Below are positions 8,494 to 16,943 of a stretch of 42,313 nt of DNA, one piece after another; the stretch's first letter is position 1; every line of letters begins with the position of its first letter. A program made the position numbers and the translations under genes. The DNA comes from Bacillota bacterium (GTDB lineage Bacteria > Bacillota > Clostridia > Lachnospirales > Lachnospiraceae). The notes below the pieces were generated by a model that was given only the letters and a program-made list of their open reading frames with translations, was not told where the DNA came from and searched no databases. The stretch spans positions 1-42,313 of the forward strand of contig JAFAFU010000060.1 in assembly GCA_023423335.1 (NCBI GenBank), given 5' to 3'.

Positions 8494-9256
8494 GGTTTAT
8501 TTCCTCCTTCAGGTTATAGTAGGTGAGGTCTATCTTAGGTAATTCTTTTCCGAGTACGGTCTTTTGATATTCTGTCCCATATTTGGAAAAGGATGTGGGA
8601 TATATTTTATATGTACTTAACAGCTTTGCAAACCACAGCGGTAACGCTTTTTCTGCTTTGGCCTCCATAATCCAGATACCTGGCGGAATCAGCCGGTCTC
8701 CAAAAATCCCGATATCCAGACGGACATCTTGACGACGTGTATGAATATTAGTATCAAATGTTACCCGAAATCCCTCGTCTTCTTTTCCAAAATAAGCGTT
8801 CCTGTCATAAGACAGGTACAGCATCGGTTTTAGAGAATATCGGTCCATCAGATTATCTATCTCACGGAAGACCTGCCGGTTCATATAATTTCTCGCAACC
8901 GGCTTCTCCTTCGTCCGAATATAGTGATAAGCATCCTCCAGCTTCAAGGAGGTTCGTCTTTTATTCACCCTGCCGTTAAATTTTTTTTTAATTTCCAAAA
9001 AAACCTTGTCCTTCGGCCCTGCCACTCCATAGCTTCTCAGTCTGAGTTTTTCCTTATATGCCGGCTTTTCTATGGATTTGCGGATCAAGTCATGGCACTC
9101 CGTATCATAATATACATTACAGATAGTATAAAATTCACCATTTCTGCTATGGGCATCCACCTCCATGTGATCCTCCAGTACAGGCCGTATCCTCCGGTAA
9201 GTATCGTCGGACAGCAGATATTTAATTTCCCTTCGATTAAATACTTCAATCGCCAA
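8486..9256 (-). CDS. VTC-domain protein (polyphosphate polymerase-like)
   Basis: A 256-residue tunnel-fold protein resembling the catalytic domain of yeast Vtc4. Seen are the opening NRREIKYLL, then NVYYDTE, KLRLRSYG, a basic FLEIKKKFNGRVNKRR, MLYLSYDRNAYF, RVTFDTNI and IMEAKAEKALPLWF. The basic and acidic tunnel residues expected for triphosphate and metal binding are present, so it may make or handle inorganic polyphosphate on the cytoplasmic face. The TTG at 9256 was preferred because a GGGGG site lies seven bases upstream. The in-frame ATG at 9301 would overlap the preceding gene by 29 bases. It overlaps DUF4956 downstream by eight bases. Confidence 0.85.
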   Translation of the reverse strand: MAIEVFNRREIKYLLSDDTYRRIRPVLEDHMEVDAHSRNGEFYTICNVYYDTECHDLIRKSIEKPAYKEKLRLRSYGVAGPKDKVFLEIKKKFNGRVNKRRTSLKLEDAYHYIRTKEKPVARNYMNRQVFREIDNLMDRYSLKPMLYLSYDRNAYFGKEDEGFRVTFDTNIHTRRQDVRLDIGIFGDRLIPPGIWIMEAKAEKALPLWFAKLLSTYKIYPTSFSKYGTEYQKTVLGKELPKIDLTYYNLKEEINRV

Positions 9257-9272
9257 GCTGTATCCCCCTATC

Positions 9273-10073
9273 CTATTTTCTTCTCTGCCTTGAAGCCTCA
9301 TACATCAGAATGGCAGCGGCTACTGCGGCATTTAATGATTCTACCTTACCCTCCATCGGTATCCTGACCCGGCGGTCCGCCAGAGCGGAGACCTCCCGGG
9401 ATAAGCCGTTCGCTTCATTTCCGATGAGGATTGCACAGCCCTCGGTAAAGCTTCCCTCCGTATCATAGGGCTTTCCGGAAAGATGGGCGGCAAATATCCG
9501 GATGCCATGTTCTTTCAGCGTCCTGATCATATCAGGAAAATCATCGGACCTATAAAAGGGAACTCTAAAGATTGATCCCATAGTAGAGCGGATTACCTTG
9601 GGATTATAGATATCTACGCAGGAACCGTTAAGTATAATTCCGGTCATCCCCGCACCTTCTGCCGTTCGGATCATAGTACCGAGGTTTCCCGGGTCCCTGA
9701 TGTCCTCCAGAAGCAGCAGGCAGGGATTTGATATCGATAATAATGTGTCAAGGGTATATTCTGAAGTTTTGACTAATCCTAAAATCCCCTGGGGTGTTAT
9801 CGTTTCAGACGCTTCATTAAAGATGGAGTCTGTGATAACTTCATAATCCAGGCCATGAAAAAAGTCAGGGTCAGAGGACAACTTTCCATAATAGAAGGTT
9901 TCCGAAACATATGCCTTGGCAAGACTTCCTGCAAGCCTTGCCTCCTCAAATATTTTTAATCCTTCCACCACAAAAAGGCCCTGCTCTTCCCTGGCTTTTG
10001 ATTTTTTTAATAAGGCTGCAATATTCTTAATCTGGCTGTTACTTAAGCTGCTGATTACTGTCTTCGGTTTCAT
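9273..10073 (-). CDS. TrmH/SpoU-family RNA 2'-O-methyltransferase
   Basis: A 266-residue SPOUT methyltransferase with an N-terminal substrate-binding domain (residues 1-90, containing GLFVVEGLKIFEEA). The catalytic domain carries the three knot motifs: LLLEDIRDPGNLGTMIRTAE, GNEANGLS and RIPMEGKVESLNAAVAAAI. This arrangement is that of RlmB-like enzymes modifying 23S rRNA, although the exact nucleotide cannot be told. The start ATG at 10073 has only a weak purine-rich ribosome site. It lies directly after the duplicated prfA tail and before the VTC/DUF4956 pair. Confidence 0.92.
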   Translation of the reverse strand: MKPKTVISSLSNSQIKNIAALLKKSKAREEQGLFVVEGLKIFEEARLAGSLAKAYVSETFYYGKLSSDPDFFHGLDYEVITDSIFNEASETITPQGILGLVKTSEYTLDTLLSISNPCLLLLEDIRDPGNLGTMIRTAEGAGMTGIILNGSCVDIYNPKVIRSTMGSIFRVPFYRSDDFPDMIRTLKEHGIRIFAAHLSGKPYDTEGSFTEGCAILIGNEANGLSREVSALADRRVRIPMEGKVESLNAAVAAAILMYEASRQRRK

Positions 10074-10103
10074 CTTTTCTTCTACCCCTTGCGTAATGGG
10101 ATG

Positions 10104-10213
10104 GTGGTCGAGCCGACCAAGCCTTTAAGCATTGTTCATATTGGCCAGCTTCGCTGCTGTGGTCGAGCCGACCAAGCCTTTAAATATTGTTCATATTGGC
10201 CAGCTTCGCTGCT
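10104..10213 (-). repeat. 55-bp tandem duplication of the 3' end of prfA
   Basis: Two adjacent 55-bp units, 10104-10158 and 10159-10213, differ at only two positions. The unit at 10159-10213 contains the last codons of prfA with its stop (10180-10182). The other repeats them after the stop, as an untranslated copy between prfA and the methyltransferase gene. Each unit includes the small palindrome GGTCGAGCCGACC. A 12-bp inverted repeat (AGCCGACCAAGC at 10166-10177 with GCTTGGTCGGCT at 10211-10222) also brackets the prfA stop codon. Confidence 0.9.
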
Positions 10214-11253
10214 TGGTCGGCTGCGATCAAGCTGTCGATGATCTCCTGGAGGTCACCGTTCATAACCTCATCCAGCTGATGTACCGTTAATTTGATTCGA
10301 TGATCTGTTACACGTCCCTGAGGGAAATTATAGGTACGGATCTTTTCAGACCGGTCTCCGGTCCCAACCTGGCTCTTTCTGGCTTCTGCTTCCGCACTCT
10401 GGGCTTTCTCAAGCTCCAGTTCATATAGCCTGGAACGCAGGATTTTAATTGCCTTATCCTTGTTCTTCAGCTGGGATTTTTCATCCTGGCAGGAGATTAC
10501 GATACCGGTGGGAATATGCGTCAGCCGGACGGCGGAGTCGGTTGTATTAACACACTGTCCACCGTTACCGGAGGAGCGGAATACATCAAATTTACAATCA
10601 TTCAGATCCAGCTCAACATCCACTTCCTCCGCCTCGGGCATAATCGCCACAGTTGCCGTAGAGGTATGGATTCTTCCTCCGGACTCAGTCACGGGTACAC
10701 GCTGCACACGATGTACACCGCTTTCGTATTTTAACTTAGAGTAAGCACCCTTACCATTAATCATGAAGATAACTTCCTTAAAGCCGCCGATGCCATTCTC
10801 ATTCAGATTCATCATATCAATTTTCCAGCGGTTACGCTCTGCATACATCACATACATACGGTACAGCTCTGCAGCAAACAGGGCAGCCTCGTCTCCTCCG
10901 GCTCCGCCGCGGATTTCCACAATAACATTCTTATCATCATTGGGGTCCTTCGGGAGCAGTAAAATCCTAAGCTCCTCCTCTATCTTAGCTATATTTAGCT
11001 TACAATTATTCAGTTCTTCCTTCGCCAGCTCACGAATTTCTTCATCCGATTCCTCTTCCAGCATAATAAGGCTCTCCTCCATAGTGCTTTGGGTTGCCTT
11101 GTATTCCATATACTTTTCTGCTATCTCGGAAAGATCGGAACGTTCCTTCATAAGCTTACGGTATCGGTTCTGATCATTTATGATACCCGGATTTAACATC
11201 TCTTCTTCAATTTCCCTGTACCTGATCAGGATATCTTCCAAACGGTCAAACAT
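10180..11253 (-). CDS. prfA: peptide chain release factor 1
   Basis: A 357-residue class I release factor that recognises UAA and UAG. It carries the RF1 anticodon-like PVT within RVPVTESGGRIHTSTA, and the catalytic GGQ in SSGNGGQCVNTTDSAVR that triggers peptide release. The N-terminal helical domain (1-100) is intact. PrmC, which methylates the GGQ glutamine, is encoded directly upstream. The ATG at 11253 has a GGAGG ribosome site nine bases away. The final codons are duplicated in tandem downstream, but the annotated stop is in the copy fused to the gene, so the protein is full length. Confidence 0.97.
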   Translation of the reverse strand: MFDRLEDILIRYREIEEEMLNPGIINDQNRYRKLMKERSDLSEIAEKYMEYKATQSTMEESLIMLEEESDEEIRELAKEELNNCKLNIAKIEEELRILLLPKDPNDDKNVIVEIRGGAGGDEAALFAAELYRMYVMYAERNRWKIDMMNLNENGIGGFKEVIFMINGKGAYSKLKYESGVHRVQRVPVTESGGRIHTSTATVAIMPEAEEVDVELDLNDCKFDVFRSSGNGGQCVNTTDSAVRLTHIPTGIVISCQDEKSQLKNKDKAIKILRSRLYELELEKAQSAEAEARKSQVGTGDRSEKIRTYNFPQGRVTDHRIKLTVHQLDEVMNGDLQEIIDSLIAADQAAKLANMNNI

Positions 11254-11360
11254 ATCTGTATTTCCTCCATAATTTCTAAGGTCTCACCGGAAACCATTTT
11301 CGTAAACAGGCTGCCCGTACCCTTCAGAGGCACATTGAAAAGCCCACCTACCTTGTCTTT

Positions 11361-12212
11361 TTATGCCAATTTCGCATAAACCACCCGGTCAAAACCACTT
11401 AAATCCTTTATTATCTGAACCCCGGTAAAGCCTTCCCATATAAGAAGCTTCGTCACAGCCTCTCCCTGGTCGTGGCCTATCTCAAAGAAGACCATACCCT
11501 CACAAGACAAATGGGGCCGCAGTTTCTCAATAATCCTTCGATAAAATATAAGTCCGTCCGGCCCACCCTCCAACGCAATATACGGCTCATGGTCTTTTAC
11601 CTCCGGCATCAGCTTACCGATTTCCCCTCTACAGATGTAAGGGGGGTTTGACACAATGATATCATAGACATCATCAATTCTATTATATAGATCACTCTGT
11701 ATCAATTGTATTCGTACCGAATGCTTCTGTGCATTCCTCGACGCAGTTTCCAAAGCTTTTTCTGATATATCCGCTGCTGCGGCAGCTGCTATATTTCCCA
11801 GCTTTGCAAGACTTATGATGATACAGCCCGAACCGGTACACAGATCTAAGACTTTTTTCCCTGAACAAAACTTAAGAACCTCTTCTACCAGAATTTCCGT
11901 ATCCTGCCTGGGAATCAGGACATTTTCGTTTACTTCAAACTCCAGTCCCATGAATTCCTGCGTTCCGGTTATATGCTGCAATGGTATATGCTTCGCTCTC
12001 AGCCTGACCAGCTCATGATACCTGCGGGCCTTCGCTTCCGGAAACGGCTCATCCCGGTGCAGAAAGAACTCGGCCCGGTTCATCCCCAGAACATGGGTAA
12101 GCAGATACCATGCATCCACATCGGCATCTGCTATACTGTTTCTTCTCAAATAATCACGTGCAGCCTCCAAATTGTCCTTATACGTACTCACCCATGACCT
12201 CACGCTCTTCAT
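11361..12212 (-). CDS. prmC: protein-(glutamine-N5) methyltransferase, release-factor specific
   Basis: A 283-residue SAM-dependent methyltransferase that modifies the GGQ glutamine of release factors. Visible are an N-terminal helical domain (1-75), IPLQHITGTQEFMG, VLIPRQDTEILVEE, the SAM motif LDLCTGSGCI and the signature IVSNPPYI around residue 190. It is followed by prfA, its substrate. The ATG at 12212 lies just past the DUF1385 stop without a clear ribosome site. A GTG eight codons in (12191) has GAGG six bases upstream and is a possible alternative start. Translational coupling to DUF1385 is likely. Confidence 0.95.
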   Translation of the reverse strand: MKSVRSWVSTYKDNLEAARDYLRRNSIADADVDAWYLLTHVLGMNRAEFFLHRDEPFPEAKARRYHELVRLRAKHIPLQHITGTQEFMGLEFEVNENVLIPRQDTEILVEEVLKFCSGKKVLDLCTGSGCIIISLAKLGNIAAAAAADISEKALETASRNAQKHSVRIQLIQSDLYNRIDDVYDIIVSNPPYICRGEIGKLMPEVKDHEPYIALEGGPDGLIFYRRIIEKLRPHLSCEGMVFFEIGHDQGEAVTKLLIWEGFTGVQIIKDLSGFDRVVYAKLA

Positions 12213-12214
12213 CT

Positions 12215-13453
12215 TTAATTCACAATCTTTTTCGCATCATGATCATTGCAATCCAGGTATTTATCCAAAGCCTTTAAGATCTCATCATCCTCTTCCTCAT
12301 TTTTCTTAGGAACCTGGAGACTCATGGCTGATACAGGTGCAGCCTTGCCTCTTTCCGGATGGCTTTTTGCGGTATTCTTCGCTTTTATCCCTTGGGCGGC
12401 CGGCTGTCTTATGACGGCCGGATCATTTGTTTTCTGAACGGACTTCTCCTGCGCTTCATAGGTCTGAAGGAAACCTCTCCAGTCATATACCGCATCAACG
12501 GATTGAATTGCGACCTCTATCATGGAATCCTCGGGTTCCTTCGTTGTGAGCGCCTGCATCCACAAGCCGGGTTTACTTAAAATATTAATAATTATGTTAT
12601 CCGTTTTGCCGGCGAACCGAATGAATTCATAAGAAATGCCCGCAATAATCGGTACCAGAAGAATACGGGATACCACTCTCAGCCATAATGTTCCGGGCTG
12701 GAGTATAATAAAGAATATAACGCTGATCAGCATGACCAACAGCATGAAGCTTGTCCCGCACCTTTTATGCTCCTTGGACTGCCACTTCACATTCTCAAGG
12801 GTAAGCTCAAAACCGTTCTCAAGACAGTTTATCGTCTTATGCTCCGCCCCATGATACATAAACACCCTTTTGATGTCAGGCATCTGGGATACGATCAGAA
12901 TATATCCGATAAATATTACGATTCTCAACAGTCCTTCCAACATGGAAAGCCAGAAGGGGCTGTCAATCATTTTTTCAAAAACATTTGAAATCAACACCGG
13001 CAGCACCATAAAGAAAGTAATTGAAATCACCAGGGAAACCACTACTGCCGCTGCCATAAGAAGTGCATTGGACTTATCTTCCTTATCCTCAGAAGCAGTC
13101 ATATCACCGGCCTTTAAAGCCTGCTTCCGCTGATCGGCTGCTTTACTGTCCTTACGGTCTGCTTTCGATGCTTTGTTTTTCTTCTCCGGTTTTTTCTGCT
13201 CCTCTTCGTCTTCAAAAAAGCTGGCTGCATAGTTCAATACCTTCACACCGATGACCATAGAATCAACAAACGCCAGCATTCCCCTGAAAATAGGAAATTT
13301 AAATAACTTTACCTTATCAGCAAAGTCCTTATGGGTCTTTTTCTCAACTGCAATTTCATTATTCGGCTTACGGACTGCTACAGCGTACTCATCCTTATTC
13401 TTCATCATTACGCCTTCAATAACAGCCATGCCCCCAATACCAGATGGCTTCAT
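12215..13453 (-). CDS. DUF1385 membrane protein
   Basis: A 412-residue protein of the DUF1385 family, commonly found between rpmE and prmC/prfA in Clostridia, as here. The N-terminus GIGGMAVIEGVMMKN and the later MYHGAEHKTINCLE and KRCGTSFML segments are family hallmarks. Several transmembrane helices lie near residues 140-165, 175-200 and 245-300. A highly charged Lys/Glu/Asp insert occupies about residues 80-130 and another polar tail follows residue 350. A role in metal dependence or membrane enzymes is only speculation. The ATG at 13453 was chosen by family similarity. The frame stays open to 13531 and the ribosome site is weak, so the start is uncertain. Confidence 0.85.
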   Translation of the reverse strand: MKPSGIGGMAVIEGVMMKNKDEYAVAVRKPNNEIAVEKKTHKDFADKVKLFKFPIFRGMLAFVDSMVIGVKVLNYAASFFEDEEEQKKPEKKNKASKADRKDSKAADQRKQALKAGDMTASEDKEDKSNALLMAAAVVVSLVISITFFMVLPVLISNVFEKMIDSPFWLSMLEGLLRIVIFIGYILIVSQMPDIKRVFMYHGAEHKTINCLENGFELTLENVKWQSKEHKRCGTSFMLLVMLISVIFFIILQPGTLWLRVVSRILLVPIIAGISYEFIRFAGKTDNIIINILSKPGLWMQALTTKEPEDSMIEVAIQSVDAVYDWRGFLQTYEAQEKSVQKTNDPAVIRQPAAQGIKAKNTAKSHPERGKAAPVSAMSLQVPKKNEEEDDEILKALDKYLDCNDHDAKKIVN

Positions 13454-13614
13454 AAAAACACCCGAACCTTTCTTTATGACCCGCTTCCGGCAGATCATCC
13501 TTAACAATGTCATTTGTTCGCGGGCGCGCATCGTTTCGATTAATATCCGTATGAAACAAAGTACCGTCTCCTCCGGATATCATTCGATCCGTTCCCGCTT
13601 TGCCTTCGCGCATA

Positions 13615-13650
13615 TTTAAAAATAGGCTGAGGAAGTGAACCTCAACCCGA
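13615..13650 (-). terminator. Rho-independent terminator after rpmE
   Basis: Minus strand: GGTTGAGG and CCTCAGCC (arms 13647-13640 and 13632-13625) form an eight-position stem with one mismatch around TTCACTT, followed by TATTTTTAAAT. It separates rpmE from DUF1385. Confidence 0.75.
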
Positions 13651-13675
13651 TTTTTAACGCTTTATTAGTACTACT

Positions 13676-13885
13676 CTATTTATCCTGACTCATACCATAT
13701 TTGCGGTTAAATTTCTCAATTGCACCACGGGCTGCAGATGCCTTCTGCTGACCAGTGTAGAATGAATGGCACTTGGAACAGATTTCAACATGGATATCTT
13801 CCTTTGTTGAACCAGTGACGAATTCATTACCACAGTTGCATACAACCTTAGCCTGAAAATACTTCGGATGGATTGCTTCTTTCAT
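13676..13885 (-). CDS. rpmE: 50S ribosomal protein L31
   Basis: A 69-residue ribosomal protein beginning MKEAIHPKYFQAKV. It has the zinc-binding cysteines of the C-plus form (C-x-C near residues 16-18 and C-x2-C near 36-39) and the HSFYTGQQK segment. Zinc-containing L31 is usually the form made under zinc-replete conditions. GAGGTG lies six bases before the ATG. It has its own strong promoter at 13961-13989 overlapping the space after rho and a terminator at 13615-13650, so it is a monocistronic unit. Confidence 0.96.
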   Translation of the reverse strand: MKEAIHPKYFQAKVVCNCGNEFVTGSTKEDIHVEICSKCHSFYTGQQKASAARGAIEKFNRKYGMSQDK

Positions 13886-13960
13886 GATTTCACCTCTTCA
13901 TAATCAAATAGTTCTTATATTGGTCTATATAATAATTCCAATTTAATAAACAGCTTGTTA

Positions 13961-13989
13961 ATTATAGCATAGGTTAAAGTCTTATGCAA
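13961..13989 (-). promoter_or_regulatory. strong sigma-A promoter of rpmE
   Basis: TTGCAT (13989-13984), a 17-base spacer and a perfect TATAAT (13966-13961), with TG one base before the -10 (extended -10). It lies immediately after the rho stop codon and about 75 bases before rpmE. Confidence 0.75.
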
Positions 13990-13992
13990 TAC

Positions 13993-15471
13993 CTAAAAGA
14001 CAATTTTGGTCTTTTTGATAATCTCAATAAATTCCGTATTGGATTTTGTACGGAGAAACATATCAATGATACGTTCCAGTGCTTCCTCTGATTTCATTCC
14101 GCCCAAAGCTTTACGCATAAGATAGGTGGCTTCCATCTCCTGCTGGGTCAGCAGCAGATCTTCTCTTCTGGTGCTGGATCTGGGAAGATCAATGGCAGGG
14201 AAAATCCGCTTTTCGGAAAGATTACGATCAAGAACCAGTTCCATGTTGCCGGTTCCCTTAAATTCCTCGAACACCACATCATCCATCCTGCTGCCGGTAT
14301 CAACCAGAGCTGTGGCTAAGATTGTCAGACTGCCGCCTTCCCTCATATTTCTTGCGGCACCGAAAAACTTCTTCGGCATATGCAGAGCAGCCGGGTCAAG
14401 ACCACCGGAAAGGGTTCTGCCGCTGGGCTGAACGGTCAGGTTATAGGCTCTGGCAAGTCTTGTGATACTGTCCAACAGGATAATGACATCCTGCTTATGC
14501 TCTACCAGACGCTTGGCCCGTTCTATTACCATCTCCGATACTCTCTTGTGGTTCTCCGGAAGTTCATCAAAGGTGGAATAGATTACCTCCACATTCCGCC
14601 CTTCAATGGATTCTTTTATATCTGTAACTTCTTCCGGCCGTTCGTCAATTAGTAAAATTAATAATCTCATATCCGGATGATTTTTTGTAACCGCTTTGGC
14701 AATCTGCTTCAGCAAGGTAGTCTTACCGGTCTTTGGCTGGGAAACAATCATACCTCTTTGTCCCTTGCCGATCGGAGAAATCAGATCCACCATTCTCATT
14801 GCCACTCCGGTGCCCGGAGTCTCCAGATGAATCCTTTCATTCGGAAAAATTGGTGTCAGATCCTCAAATTTTTTACGCTTCTGTGCCTCACTGGGATGAA
14901 ATCCGTTAACCGATTTGATATACAGCAGCGCGGAGAACTTCTCTGTCTGGCTCCTCACCCTTGTATTACCGGTTACGATGTCACCGGTTTTCAGATTGAA
15001 TCTGCGGATCTGGGCAGGGGAAACATAGACATCATTTTCACCCGGAAGATAATTATCACACCGTATAAAACCATATCCATCCGGTAAAACCTCCAGGATA
15101 CCTTCCTTCGTCTCACCGCTGTCCAGTTGTTCCATATCGCTTTGGCTAACCGCTGTTCTTCGCTCATCTTTTACCTGTGAATGCCCATATCCGTTCTGCA
15201 GTGTTTCCTCCCGGGTCTGCTCATACTGGCCCGCTCTCTGTCTGCCAGGCTCCTCCTGGTTTACTCTGGGCTCTTCACTGACTGCTCTTCGTGTCTCTCT
15301 GACTGCGGCCCTTTTTTCTTCCGTCGGGCCGGCTCCCTGATTCTTCATGTCATAATTCTTCAATGCCTCGATCAATTCACTCTTCTTTAAGGTGGTAATG
15401 TTCTTCATTCCCTTTTCCTTCGCCTGCTCCCTTAAGGTCGTAAGCGTCATAGTATCATATTGCATTTCCAT
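13993..15471 (-). CDS. rho: transcription termination factor Rho
   Basis: A 492-residue hexameric RNA helicase that terminates untranslated transcripts. It opens with a Rho N-terminal SAP-like domain (TTLREQAKEKG and KKSELIEALKNY, about 8-40). A low-complexity Gln/Glu/Arg-rich linker of about 80 residues follows, then the cold-shock RNA-binding domain (GILEVLPDGYGFIRCDNYLPG) and the ATPase core with Walker A SQPKTGKTTLL, Walker B ILLDSITR and the RNA-contact loops. The ATG at 15471 has AAAGGAG seven bases upstream. The frame stays open to 15504 without a ribosome site. The polar linker resembles insertions seen in other high-GC or clostridial Rho proteins. Confidence 0.96.
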   Translation of the reverse strand: MEMQYDTMTLTTLREQAKEKGMKNITTLKKSELIEALKNYDMKNQGAGPTEEKRAAVRETRRAVSEEPRVNQEEPGRQRAGQYEQTREETLQNGYGHSQVKDERRTAVSQSDMEQLDSGETKEGILEVLPDGYGFIRCDNYLPGENDVYVSPAQIRRFNLKTGDIVTGNTRVRSQTEKFSALLYIKSVNGFHPSEAQKRKKFEDLTPIFPNERIHLETPGTGVAMRMVDLISPIGKGQRGMIVSQPKTGKTTLLKQIAKAVTKNHPDMRLLILLIDERPEEVTDIKESIEGRNVEVIYSTFDELPENHKRVSEMVIERAKRLVEHKQDVIILLDSITRLARAYNLTVQPSGRTLSGGLDPAALHMPKKFFGAARNMREGGSLTILATALVDTGSRMDDVVFEEFKGTGNMELVLDRNLSEKRIFPAIDLPRSSTRREDLLLTQQEMEATYLMRKALGGMKSEEALERIIDMFLRTKSNTEFIEIIKKTKIVF

Positions 15472-15591
15472 TTTCAACTCCTTTGGTTTTAGGTTGGATT
15501 TCATGGGGATTGTGGTTTAAAAAACAGTAGAAATGATTTAGAATTAATTCCCGTAAGGGAGATTATCCGAATATTTGTTTATGCTGCTACT

Positions 15592-15597
15592 ATTATA
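15592..15597 (-). promoter_or_regulatory. -10 box of the rho promoter
   Basis: A perfect TATAAT on the minus strand about 120 bases before the rho start codon. The matching -35 (17 bases upstream) is poor. The long leader would allow the self-termination control known for rho genes, which is an inference. Confidence 0.35.
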
Positions 15598-15673
15598 CAC
15601 CCTGTCCCGCAGAAAGGGAAGTATTTTCTAAAATTAGGTGATTGATGAATTAGCACTACTTCTACGGTTATAC

Positions 15674-15702
15674 TTGATTTCGAAAATTCATAGTGATATG
15701 AT
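15674..15702 (+). promoter_or_regulatory. sigma-A promoter of the malic enzyme gene
   Basis: TTGATT (15674-15679), a 17-base spacer and TATGAT (15697-15702), 38 bases before the malic enzyme ATG. Confidence 0.65.
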
Positions 15703-15739
15703 AGCAATAAAATTATTTTTCGGGATAGGGTGGATAAGT

Positions 15740-16897
15740 ATGGACATCAATGAAAAGGCACTGTTAATGCACGAACGATGGAACGGAAAACTGGAGATCG
15801 GCTCCAAATGTCCGGTAAACTCAAGAGAGGATCTGGCAGTCGCATATACGCCGGGCGTGGCAGCGCCCTGCCGTATCATCGCGGAGGATAAGCATGCCGC
15901 TTACCGGTATACCATAAAAGCGAATACAATTGCAGTTATTTCGGACGGAAGCGCCGTACTGGGACTGGGGAACATCGGCCCATACGCCGCTATGCCGGTT
16001 ATGGAGGGAAAAGCCGTTCTATTTAAGGAGTTCGGCGGGGTTAATGCAATTCCGATCTGCCTGGATACTCAGGATACGGAAGAGATCATCCGGACGATTG
16101 TCAATATTGCACCTGCCTTCGGCGGAATTAACCTGGAGGACATTTCCGCTCCGCGATGCTTCGAAATTGAAGAGCGCCTCAAGGCCCTGCTTGACATTCC
16201 CGTATTCCATGATGATCAGCACGGAACTGCCATCGTTGTTCTGGCCGGTGCCATCAATGCTTTAAAAGTAACCGGAAAACGAAAAGAGGATTGCAGGGTC
16301 GTGATCAACGGAGCAGGTTCTGCCGGAATTGCGATTGCAAAGCTGTTATTAAGTTACGGCTTCCGTCATGTTACCCTATGCGACAGGGAGGGGATCCTGT
16401 CCGGCAGCTATCCGAGCCCGAACTGGATGCAGAAGCAGATGCTTGAAACAACCAATCTGGCGGATCAGCATGGTTCCCTGGCCGACGCCTTACGGGGAGC
16501 CGATCTGTTTGTGGGCGTATCAGCTCCGAACATCGTCACCAAGGAGATGGTCGCCTCCATGAACCAGGATGCCATCCTTTTTGCAATGGCAAATCCTATC
16601 CCGGAAATTATGCCCGGCCTGGCTAAGGAAGCGGGCGCCAGAATTGTGGCGACCGGCCGGTCCGATTTCCCCAACCAGGTGAATAATGTCGTAGCATTCC
16701 CCGGCATCTTTAAGGGCGCTTTAGAGGGCCGTGCCACACAGATTACCGAGGAAATGAAGCTGGCTGCCGCCGTTGCTATCGCCGGTCTTGTAGAAGAAGC
16801 GGATTTGGATGAGAATCATATCATGCCCCAGCCCTTTGATCCGAGAGTCAGTGAGCTTGTCAGCAATGCGGTGAAGCAGCATATCAAAAAGATATAG
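15740..16897 (+). CDS. malic enzyme (malate to pyruvate, NAD(P)-dependent)
   Basis: A 385-residue short-form malic enzyme that oxidatively decarboxylates malate to pyruvate in the cytoplasm. Seen are the catalytic-tyrosine motif AYTPGVAAPC, SDGSAVLGLGNIG, the metal site in GGINLEDISAPRCFEIE and FHDDQHGTAIV, the Rossmann glycine motif INGAGSAGIAIAKL, and ATGRSDFPNQVNNV. Length matches the single-module bacterial type without a phosphotransacetylase domain. The ATG at 15740 has a GGTGG site six bases upstream. The frame stays open 34 codons further but those contain the promoter. Cofactor preference cannot be read reliably. Confidence 0.94.
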   Translation: MDINEKALLMHERWNGKLEIGSKCPVNSREDLAVAYTPGVAAPCRIIAEDKHAAYRYTIKANTIAVISDGSAVLGLGNIGPYAAMPVMEGKAVLFKEFGGVNAIPICLDTQDTEEIIRTIVNIAPAFGGINLEDISAPRCFEIEERLKALLDIPVFHDDQHGTAIVVLAGAINALKVTGKRKEDCRVVINGAGSAGIAIAKLLLSYGFRHVTLCDREGILSGSYPSPNWMQKQMLETTNLADQHGSLADALRGADLFVGVSAPNIVTKEMVASMNQDAILFAMANPIPEIMPGLAKEAGARIVATGRSDFPNQVNNVVAFPGIFKGALEGRATQITEEMKLAAAVAIAGLVEEADLDENHIMPQPFDPRVSELVSNAVKQHIKKI

Positions 16898-16914
16898 CGA
16901 GAGGTGGAACAATT

Positions 16915-16935
16915 GGGGCTGGCATAATCAGCCCT
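16915..16935 (+). other. hairpin between a ribosome-binding site and the radical SAM start codon
   Basis: GGGCTG (16916-16921) pairs with CAGCCC (16929-16934) around a seven-base loop, with a flanking G-T pair. A good GAGGTGG ribosome site lies upstream at 16901-16907, while the ATG at 16944 has none close by. Folding of this hairpin would bring the two nearer together. Confidence 0.5.
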
Positions 16936-16943
16936 GTATTTAT

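Noticed and set aside
13416..13613. 65-codon minus-strand frame before DUF1385
   Set aside because: It overlaps the start of DUF1385 in another frame and has no family character.
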